NCBI GenBank assembly: GCA_002791575.1
Contig: PFXI01000088.1
Coordinates: forward strand, 17,114-64,278
DNA from: Zetaproteobacteria bacterium CG_4_9_14_3_um_filter_54_145
GTDB lineage: Bacteria; Pseudomonadota; Zetaproteobacteria; Mariprofundales; Mariprofundaceae
Length of the DNA stretch: 47,165 nt
Reading direction: 5' to 3'
Shown piece by piece: positions 37,984 to 43,742 of the stretch. Both the position numbers and the translations under genes were made by a program. Every line of letters begins with the position of its first letter. The first letter of the stretch is position 1. The notes under the pieces were generated by a model that was not told where the DNA came from, ran no database searches, and was given only the letters and a program-made list of their open reading frames with translations.

Positions 37984-38613
37984 ATGAGATTAATATTTGC
38001 CATCATAGGCCTGCTTGCCTGTGCCACTGCGGCCTCGGCTGAAACGCGTTATATCGTTGATCAGGCCACACTGCCTATGCGATCCGGCCAAAGCCTCTCA
38101 TTCAAAATTACCGCCATGCTACCCAGCGGTATGGCGGTAGAGGTTCTGGAGCAATCGGAAGCGGGCTACTCGCGCATACGCACGCCAACCGGCAAGGATG
38201 GGTGGATTCTCAGCCGCTACCTGATGAACACTCCGGCCGCTCGTGATCGGCTGGTACGGGCCGAGATGGAACTGGCCAAACTCAATGAGTTGAAACAGCA
38301 GAAAAAAACAGTCGAGGCTGAACGGGATCAACTGCTCAGCACCAAAAGCCGGTTGGAGAAGGAGCTGGGGCATATCAGCGAAACAGCGGCCAATGCCGTG
38401 GAGATTGCAGCCGAGAACAGCGCGCTGAAGGAGACTACTGCCGCAGCCGAACAGGAGCTGGAGTCGCTGCGCCAGCAGACCAGAGACATTCGTAACGGCG
38501 CCCAGCAGCGCTGGTTTATGCTCGGCGGCGGTGCGATTCTGCTCGGCATCCTGCTTGGTCTGATCCTCCCGCGCATGAAAGTACGGCGCAAATCGCAATG
38601 GGGCGGCTACTGA
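37984..38613 (+). CDS. Exported SH3-domain/coiled-coil protein with C-terminal membrane anchor (TIGR04211-like)
   Basis: The 209-residue protein has a signal peptide (MRLIFAIIGLLACATAASA), a bacterial SH3 domain (about 20-88; YIVDQATLPMRSGQS then GWILSRYL), a long coiled coil (about 95-175), and a C-terminal membrane helix (about 178-198) with a basic tail. This is the layout of the YgiM/TIGR04211 family. The start at 37984 is favoured because GGAGAAG lies before it; an ATG four codons earlier is possible. Function unknown; cell-wall sensing is suggested for such SH3 domains. It is divergent from the OmpA-like gene and followed by smpB. Confidence 0.85.
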   Translation: MRLIFAIIGLLACATAASAETRYIVDQATLPMRSGQSLSFKITAMLPSGMAVEVLEQSEAGYSRIRTPTGKDGWILSRYLMNTPAARDRLVRAEMELAKLNELKQQKKTVEAERDQLLSTKSRLEKELGHISETAANAVEIAAENSALKETTAAAEQELESLRQQTRDIRNGAQQRWFMLGGGAILLGILLGLILPRMKVRRKSQWGGY

Positions 38614-38633
38614 TCAACGCAGGCAAGCAGAGC

Positions 38634-38659
38634 GAATTGTCTGGTCAGTCGGGCAATTC
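38634..38659. repeat. 6-bp inverted repeat before smpB
   Basis: GAATTG (38634-38639) and CAATTC (38654-38659) form an inverted repeat with a 14-base spacer in the short gap before smpB. It may be an operator or chance. Confidence 0.25.
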
Positions 38660-38675
38660 AGGCTAGCATTCGCAC

Positions 38676-39116
38676 ATGGCCATAGTGAACCGCCGGGCAC
38701 GGCATGAATATCATATCCTGGAAAACCTCGAGACCGGCATGATCCTGACCGGGCCGGAAGTGAAATCCATCCGGCAGGGGCTGGCCAACCTGGCCGAGGC
38801 GCACTGTATTATCCGCAACGGCCGCATGCTGCTGATCGGCTGTCATATCAGCCCGTACAAGCCGGCCGCCATGAACAACCCGCACGACCCCACCCGCTCG
38901 CGCCAGCTGCTGCTCAACAAACGAGAGCTGGAACGTCTGGTCGGCAGACTCAAGGAGAGCGGCCTGACCATCGTACCGCTCAAGCTCTATTTTAACGCCC
39001 GCGGCTTTGCCAAGCTGGAAGTAGGCCTGGCCCGCGGCAAAAAGATGCATGATAAACGCGCTGCCACCAAAGAACGTGACGTCAAACGCGACCTGCAACG
39101 CAGCTACAAAATGTAA
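38676..39116 (+). CDS. smpB: SsrA (tmRNA)-binding protein
   Basis: Binds tmRNA and delivers it to stalled ribosomes for trans-translation. The 146-residue protein shows RRARHEYHILENLETGMIL-GPEVKSIRQG at the start and the C-terminal KKMHDKRAATKERD-KRDLQR tail that enters the decoding centre. Length is normal. The tmRNA gene itself was not found in the window. No clear ribosome site precedes the ATG, so a short leader is likely. Downstream is an AEC transporter. Confidence 0.96.
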   Translation: MAIVNRRARHEYHILENLETGMILTGPEVKSIRQGLANLAEAHCIIRNGRMLLIGCHISPYKPAAMNNPHDPTRSRQLLLNKRELERLVGRLKESGLTIVPLKLYFNARGFAKLEVGLARGKKMHDKRAATKERDVKRDLQRSYKM

Positions 39117-39177
39117 TTTATCCAGACTCCGGACACCGGCGATAGTGAGCCGGACGCCGGGCATGTAGGCTCGCCCC

Positions 39178-40113
39178 ATGATCAATGTCCTGTTCGGCAT
39201 GGCCGCAATTATCCTGACCGGCATCGTCTGGCGACTGGTGCTTGGCGGCAAATCCGCCGATACCATGCGCAGCCATCTGGCGCAGGCCGTCTACCATATC
39301 TTTTTACCGGCGCTTGTCGTGCATGTGCTGTGGCAGTTTCCTGTTGGCCTGAACACGCTGCGTGTGCCGATCGTTGCCGCACTCGCCGTACTGCTATCGC
39401 TGCTGGTCGCATTCCTGCTCTATGGCAATGGCAAACTGGTGCGCGCCTTTATGCCGGGCAATGCCAACAAAGCCACCGGCGCGCTGTTGCTCGCCTGCGC
39501 CTTCGGCAACTTCTCCTATCTGGGCCTGCCCGTACTCAGCCAGACCTTCGGCACCTGGGCACAGGTGGTCGCCATCCATTTCGATCTGCTCGCCAGCACC
39601 CCGATCCTGTTTACCGTCGGTATTATTCTGGCCCGCTATTACGGCACGGGCGGCGAAGGCATGCACCCGCTGATCAGTCTGATCAAGGTGCCCGCCATCT
39701 GGGCGGCACTGGCCGGACTCATGCTCAGCGTCTTTGCCGTACCGATGCCCGCATGGCTGGACGAATCCCTCGGCACGCTGGGCGCTGCGGTTGTGCCGCT
39801 GATGCTGCTCTCGGTGGGCATGGCGCTGCGCTGGCAGACCGGCTGGCTACCGCGTATTCCCGTGCTGCTGCCTGTACTGGTGATTCAGCTGCTCTTGATG
39901 CCGCTGATCGCCTGGGGCGCCGCTATCGGCGTCGGCATGCCGGATAAATTGCTGGCACCGGTGGTTATCGAAGGTGCCATGCCGACCATGGTGCTGGGGC
40001 TGGTGATCTGCGACCGCTTCAAACTCGATGTCGCGCTCTATGCCGAGGCGGTCACGCTGACCACGCTATTGTCACTGCTTACCCTGCCACTGTGGTTGCA
40101 ACTGCTCTCCTGA
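39178..40113 (+). CDS. AEC (auxin efflux carrier)-family transporter
   Basis: The 311-residue integral membrane protein has about eight to ten hydrophobic helices in two five-helix halves, with the second half starting KVPAIWAALAGLMLSV. The family includes malonate, malate and auxin efflux transporters. Residues such as FGNFSYLGLPV in helix 4 and EGAMPTMVLGLVICD near the C-terminus are typical. Substrate unknown. It begins 61 bases after smpB and is probably independent. Confidence 0.87.
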   Translation: MINVLFGMAAIILTGIVWRLVLGGKSADTMRSHLAQAVYHIFLPALVVHVLWQFPVGLNTLRVPIVAALAVLLSLLVAFLLYGNGKLVRAFMPGNANKATGALLLACAFGNFSYLGLPVLSQTFGTWAQVVAIHFDLLASTPILFTVGIILARYYGTGGEGMHPLISLIKVPAIWAALAGLMLSVFAVPMPAWLDESLGTLGAAVVPLMLLSVGMALRWQTGWLPRIPVLLPVLVIQLLLMPLIAWGAAIGVGMPDKLLAPVVIEGAMPTMVLGLVICDRFKLDVALYAEAVTLTTLLSLLTLPLWLQLLS

Positions 40114-40246
40114 TCGACATCTGCTTCAGCAACCAAAAAGATACTTATTCCCGCTAACAGGCTATGCTTACACAAGTAAGTACGCATAAGTCAGAATCGT
40201 TCCACTGATTCAATGTGTAAATTGTGGGGATTGGATAGGGCATAAA

Positions 40247-40642
40247 ATGAAATTCAGCTTCAATATGGAAGATGCGGGTCAGGTATTTGTGGGTGCATTT
40301 GCGCTGGCAGTGCCCATTTCCTTTTCAGAAGAGGCATGGCGATTAGGAGAAACACTGCCTCTTCCTAATTTGGTTATGCTCTTCGTGCTCTCGGTTGTAT
40401 TTCTTGCCCTTTTCACCTACCAAAGTGTGTTTCAGAATAATATTAAATCCCGATTATCCGTATTCATTTTTCGCATCGTGATCGCCTACTTGATGACAGC
40501 GTTAGTTGTTGGCCTGGTTTTGCTCTGCCTGGATAAACTGCCTCTGCTGGATGACCCTATAACATCCTTGAGGCGCATTATAGTGATCTCTATGCCCGCA
40601 TCTATGGGTGCAATTATTGTCGATAGTTTTGACAAAGAGTGA
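40247..40642 (+). CDS. DUF2391/TIGR02587-like integral membrane protein
   Basis: A 131-residue protein with about four hydrophobic segments (about 14-24, 43-58, 71-93, 112-125) that resembles the TIGR02587/DUF2391 family of putative membrane proteins, mainly through the N-terminal GAFALAVPISFSEEAW region. No function is known to me. An AGGG six bases upstream supports the start. It ends nine bases before the DUF2971 gene, so the two are probably one transcript. The patch is AT-richer than its flanks, which fits transferred DNA. Confidence 0.65.
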   Translation: MKFSFNMEDAGQVFVGAFALAVPISFSEEAWRLGETLPLPNLVMLFVLSVVFLALFTYQSVFQNNIKSRLSVFIFRIVIAYLMTALVVGLVLLCLDKLPLLDDPITSLRRIIVISMPASMGAIIVDSFDKE

Positions 40643-40651
40643 GGCAGGACG

Positions 40652-41308
40652 ATGAGGCTGTACCACTTTCTGAACGAACAGTTCGGATTGGAGAGCATCG
40701 ATCGGCGGCGTCTGAAAGTCGCGAGAATCAATGAACGCAACGACCCATTTGAATTTTCAAGCGTCAATTTTGGAGATGAAGCTATCAGGCGAGCTTTTGG
40801 GGTGATGAAGCAAGATCTGGCGGCAAGGCGAGGGCTGCTGTGCTTTAGCTCCAAATGGAAAAATCCTGTCATGTGGAGTCACTATGCCGAGAAACATCGG
40901 GGCCTTTGCCTCGGTTTCGATGTCGACGATGAGTCAATTGGTGAGGTTTCGTACTCTGGCAAACGATTGGTGGTCGAGCTCGAACAGCTGAAATCTCCCA
41001 AAGAATTTCGACCCGAGGAGGCTAGGAAGCTGCTTTTCACAAAGTATGCCCACTGGAGCTACGAGAATGAGTTTCGGGCGTTCGTTACCCTTGACGAGAT
41101 GGATACAGATACCGGCCTATACTTTGCAAGGTTCTCAGATAAACTGAACTTAAAGCAGGTTATTGTTGGAGCAGAGTCGTCGATTACACGTGAACACCTT
41201 TCTGCGACACTTGGTGAGGAGCTTCGGCAAGTTGAAACATTCAAAGCCAAGCTGGCATTCAGATCCTTTTCGGTGGTCAGACAGAGGGATGCTGCACTGT
41301 GGGCATAG
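40652..41308 (+). CDS. DUF2971-family protein
   Basis: The 218-residue protein shows the DUF2971 pattern: LYHFLNEQFGLESIDRRRLKVARINERNDPFEF near the start, then GLLCFSSKWKNPVMWSHYAEKHRGLCLGFDV (about 61-92), and a C-terminal YENEFRAFV. Such proteins are frequent in accessory and defence contexts but their activity is unknown. GAGG lies eleven bases upstream. No catalytic motif is clear. It is transcribed with the DUF2391-like gene. Confidence 0.75.
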   Translation: MRLYHFLNEQFGLESIDRRRLKVARINERNDPFEFSSVNFGDEAIRRAFGVMKQDLAARRGLLCFSSKWKNPVMWSHYAEKHRGLCLGFDVDDESIGEVSYSGKRLVVELEQLKSPKEFRPEEARKLLFTKYAHWSYENEFRAFVTLDEMDTDTGLYFARFSDKLNLKQVIVGAESSITREHLSATLGEELRQVETFKAKLAFRSFSVVRQRDAALWA

Positions 41309-41452
41309 TCGCATGGTCAGCAATAAACATTCGAATACGAAGGAAGAAGCCTAGTTCCAACCATCAATCTTTGTGGTGATGTTCAAGATTTGAGACTCGA
41401 CAACCCAGACGAAGTGAATATAACCCTGAAACGCCGGATTCCTGTAGCGAAA

Positions 41453-41476
41453 ATCAGACAAAGGGCAGGGCCAGCA
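41453..41476. repeat. Direct repeat, copy 1
   Basis: Matches 42272-42295 with a single difference, in the same orientation. Homology does not extend beyond the VTT stop region on the right. The distance between copies is about 820 bases. Confidence 0.75.
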
Positions 41477-41548
41477 GTGCCAGGCATGACTTATTGATTT
41501 ATCAGCGTCCAAAAAAACAAGACCTGTGTTTCAGCTGTCGGCCTCATC

Positions 41549-41577
41549 TTGCACAATGGTAACATAAACGTTACTAT
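41549..41577 (+). promoter_or_regulatory. Promoter with embedded palindrome for the toxin-antitoxin pair
   Basis: TTGCAC (41549-41554) and TACTAT (41572-41577) are 17 bases apart. A palindrome with 8-base arms (ATGGTAAC at 41556-41563, GTTACTAT at 41570-41577, one mismatch) fills the spacer and -10, as an antitoxin operator would. The -10 ends only 7 bases before the toxin ATG (41585), implying a nearly leaderless transcript. Confidence 0.55.
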
Positions 41578-41584
41578 TGGCGCC

Positions 41585-41904
41585 ATGAAGGTCGTAGAAT
41601 ATGTCCGAACAGACGACTCGATACCTTTCAAAAGGTGGTTCGACCATTTGGATGCGCAGTCCGCTGCAAAAGTAACAGTTCCACTCGCCCGGCTGGAACA
41701 GGGCAACACGTCAATATCAAGTGGTTTGCAGGCATTGGTGAATACAGGATCAACTGGGGCCCCGGCTATAGAATATACCTGGCTCGGGAAGGCACCTCCC
41801 TGATCATCCTTTTCGGCGGCGGAACAAAAAAAGGGCAGCGACAAGATATAGAGAAGGCAACACAGCTTTTTCGTGAATATAAGAGTCGCAAGCAAGGCAG
41901 GTGA
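41585..41904 (+). pseudogene. Frameshifted HigB/RelE-type toxin gene
   Basis: The first frame gives MKVVEYVRTDDSIPFKRWFDHLDAQSAAKV and then loses homology after about 42 residues, but the neighbouring frame continues with NIKWFAGIGEYRINWGPGYRIYLAREG and FGGGTKKGQRQDI-KA, the C-terminal half of the phage Gp49/HigB-type toxins (PF05973). The two halves rejoin if one base is restored near 41711-41714, where TCAAT would have been TCAAAT. The product therefore should be a truncated, inactive toxin. A sequencing error is possible. The antitoxin frame starts three bases downstream and is intact. Confidence 0.75.
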
Positions 41905-41907
41905 ATC

Positions 41908-42228
41908 ATGCTGACAAGAAGCTATAGAGATACGATTAACGAGCGCGCTCTTGAAGACAATGCGTTCGCCACAGCATTGTTGGATGAGGCTATTTCACTG
42001 TTTCTGAATGGCGAGTCCGATATGGCACGCCTGATCCTTCGGGATCTGGTCAATGCCACGGTCGGATTTGAAGAGCTGGCTCTGGCAGTGAACAAGCCAA
42101 GCAAAAGCCTGCACCGGATGCTTTCAGCCAAGGGCAACCCGACCATGGATAACCTGACAAAAATATTCAGCGTACTGAAAAACAGACTGCGTGTTGATTT
42201 TGAAGTGCACACAGTCGCTCATGCCTGA
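41908..42228 (+). CDS. Antitoxin of HigA/addiction-module type (HTH)
   Basis: The 106-residue protein has an N-terminal helical region followed by a helix-turn-helix (about 50-90) with NKPSKSLHRMLSAKGNPTMDNL, the sequence typical of addiction-module antidotes paired with Gp49/HigB-type toxins. It should bind the operator at 41556-41577 and neutralise the toxin. Its start lies three bases after the toxin stop codon. The gene is intact even though the toxin is frameshifted. Confidence 0.82.
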   Translation: MLTRSYRDTINERALEDNAFATALLDEAISLFLNGESDMARLILRDLVNATVGFEELALAVNKPSKSLHRMLSAKGNPTMDNLTKIFSVLKNRLRVDFEVHTVAHA

Positions 42229-42271
42229 GTTAACCTGGATCGCTAGAAAACGCCCGAGGCTTGTAGTACAG

Positions 42272-42295
42272 ATCAGATAAAGGGCAGGGCCAGCA
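42272..42295. repeat. Direct repeat, copy 2 (end of the VTT gene)
   Basis: 24 bases match 41453-41476 with one substitution (C for T). This copy is the final codons and stop of the VTT-family gene on the minus strand. The two copies bracket the toxin-antitoxin pair. Confidence 0.75.
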
Positions 42296-42683
42296 ACGAG
42301 TAGCGGATCAGTTTGCCGATGGTGACCAGAATCAGGAATGGCACGATGCCGCAGCGCAACAGCCCTGCCGCCAGACATAACGGATCGCCGACAATCGGCA
42401 GCCAGGCAAAGAGCAGTGCAGGCTTGCCGTAGGCTGCAAACCAGCGCTCGGCCCGCTCACTCTGCGCCTCGGAGATGCGCAGCCATTTTTTGTGAATCGC
42501 AGCATTGCCGAGCCGCCCCATGGCGTAGGTGATCAGGCTGCCCAGCACATTGCCGACCGTGGCGATCAGCACCAACGCTAGCGCATCGCTGCCCTCATTC
42601 AGGCGATAGAGCAGCAGTGCTTCGGAGCCGCCGGGAAACAGCGTCGAAGAGATCAGTGCCGAAAAAAAGAGTGTCCAATCCAT
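42273..42683 (-). CDS. VTT/DedA-type membrane protein (YqaA-like)
   Basis: The 136-residue protein has three to four hydrophobic helices and begins MDWTLFFSALISSTLFPGGSEALLL; LLFAWLPIVGDPLCLAAGLL (about 92-111) and GSLITYAMGRLGN match the VTT/DedA family, short YqaA form, which may act as lipid scramblases or undecaprenyl-phosphate carriers. Its last seven codons and stop are copied at 41453-41476. It diverges from ogt with 33 bases between. Confidence 0.85.
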   Translation of the reverse strand: MDWTLFFSALISSTLFPGGSEALLLYRLNEGSDALALVLIATVGNVLGSLITYAMGRLGNAAIHKKWLRISEAQSERAERWFAAYGKPALLFAWLPIVGDPLCLAAGLLRCGIVPFLILVTIGKLIRYSLLALPFI

Positions 42684-42716
42684 GCCGGCAGGCTAACCAG
42701 CTGCTATGCTCCGTGC

Positions 42717-43157
42717 ATGGTTTACCGCTTTGACTCCCCGCTTGGCCCGATCGATTACGACTGGAGTGGCGCCATCTGCTCCAGTTTACAGCTGACGCCG
42801 GACACGGAAGCAGTGAACACGGGTAACGATCCGGTCGCGCAGTGGCTGCACGCCTATTTTGAGGGCCGTATCACTCCGCTACCGCCGCTGGCGGCTCCCG
42901 CCACACCGTTCCAGCAGAAAATGCGCGCTGGTCTGCTCGCTATCCCGTTCGGCGAGGTGCGCAGCTACGGAGAGCTGGCCACAGCACTCGGCACCGCACC
43001 GCGCGCCATGGGGCAGGCGCTGGGCGCAAACCCGCTGCCGCTGCTGATACCGTGCCACCGCGTGGTGGCGGCCAACGGCCTGGGCGGTTTTGCCTGTGGT
43101 GTGGCATGGAAAAAAAAGCTGCTCGATTTCGAGTCAGGTTTTTCAGCGCCGCATTGA
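42717..43157 (+). CDS. ogt: Methylated-DNA--protein-cysteine methyltransferase
   Basis: Repairs O6-alkylguanine by taking the alkyl group onto its own cysteine. The 146-residue protein contains the active-site IPCHRVV with nucleophile Cys113 and the preceding GEVRSYGELATALG helix-turn-helix DNA-binding region (about 79-92). It is short and lacks an Ada regulatory domain, hence the ogt label. No evident ribosome site; the 33-base spacer to the divergent VTT gene would have to hold both promoters. Confidence 0.93.
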   Translation: MVYRFDSPLGPIDYDWSGAICSSLQLTPDTEAVNTGNDPVAQWLHAYFEGRITPLPPLAAPATPFQQKMRAGLLAIPFGEVRSYGELATALGTAPRAMGQALGANPLPLLIPCHRVVAANGLGGFACGVAWKKKLLDFESGFSAPH

Positions 43158-43194
43158 GCTGTTAGGGTCCGCCAAACTAATCACGAGGTGACAG

Positions 43195-43473
43195 ATGACT
43201 GTAGCAACAGCACGCCATATTCTGGTAGATACAGAAGCACAATGCGCAGAGCTCAAGGCAGAGATTGAAGGCGGCGCAGACTTCGCTGACGTAGCCAAGG
43301 CACACTCCAACTGCCCGTCCGGCCGCAGTGGCGGTGATCTGGGCGAATTCGGCCCGGGCATGATGGTGCCGGAGTTCGACAAGGTCGTATTTTCCGCCGA
43401 AGTAGGCACCGTACAGGGGCCGGTTAAAACCCAGTTCGGTTATCACCTGCTGGAAGTCACCAGCCGCAGCTAA
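43195..43473 (+). CDS. ppiC: Parvulin-type peptidyl-prolyl isomerase
   Basis: A free-standing rotamase of 92 residues, the size of E. coli PpiC (93). The parvulin features TARHILVDTEAQC, FADVAKAHSNCPSGRSGGDLGEFGPGMMVPEFD and FGYHLLEV (in that order) are all present; catalytic His and Phe sites match. No signal peptide, so it is cytoplasmic. GAGG lies before the ATG at a normal distance. It is followed by a strong terminator. Confidence 0.96.
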   Translation: MTVATARHILVDTEAQCAELKAEIEGGADFADVAKAHSNCPSGRSGGDLGEFGPGMMVPEFDKVVFSAEVGTVQGPVKTQFGYHLLEVTSRS

Positions 43474-43483
43474 ACAGTGTAAG

Positions 43484-43514
43484 CGGACGGGGCGGTTATC
43501 GCCCTGTCCGTTTG
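43484..43514 (+). terminator. Rho-independent terminator after ppiC
   Basis: An 11-bp stem (CGGACGGGGCG at 43484-43494 with CGCCCTGTCCG at 43500-43510, one G-U pair), loop GTTAT, followed by TTTG. Confidence 0.8.
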
Positions 43515-43516
43515 TC

Positions 43517-43732
43517 TCACTGCTTTTTCATCCCTTGCAACCGTGCTAAAACACAGCTGCACAGATCACCATAGAGCGCCATCGCCTTGCCATTCGGCCA
43601 GTAAATGCGGACGATTTCACCCCTCTCATCCCGGCGCAGTGTAATAATCGGGGCGGCTATATCAGTCTCAATTGACGTCGCCCATGCACCCTCTTCGCTT
43701 AACAGATGACCACGAAGCAGCAGAGGCGTGAG
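43517..43732 (-). other. Protein-like open frame without a start codon
   Basis: A 71-codon frame on the minus strand begins right after an in-frame TGA (43735-43733) and ends at TGA 43519-43517. It has no ATG, GTG or TTG near its start (the first ATG is late), yet the translation reads like a protein (for example IITLRRDERGEIVRIYWPNGK). It may be a remnant of a gene that lost its front, a small gene with a rare start codon, or chance. It follows the receiver-GGDEF-EAL gene. Confidence 0.35.
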
Positions 43733-43742
43733 TCAGCCCGAT

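Noticed and set aside
41327-41497. Plus-strand start-less frame of 56 codons reading into the direct repeat
   Set aside because: No start codon near the front and no family recognised; this length is expected by chance, although the text reads rather protein-like.
41491-41895. Minus-strand 134-codon frame antisense to the toxin
   Set aside because: It mirrors the toxin coding sequence, which has clear family motifs on the plus strand; a hydrophobic-looking start is not enough.
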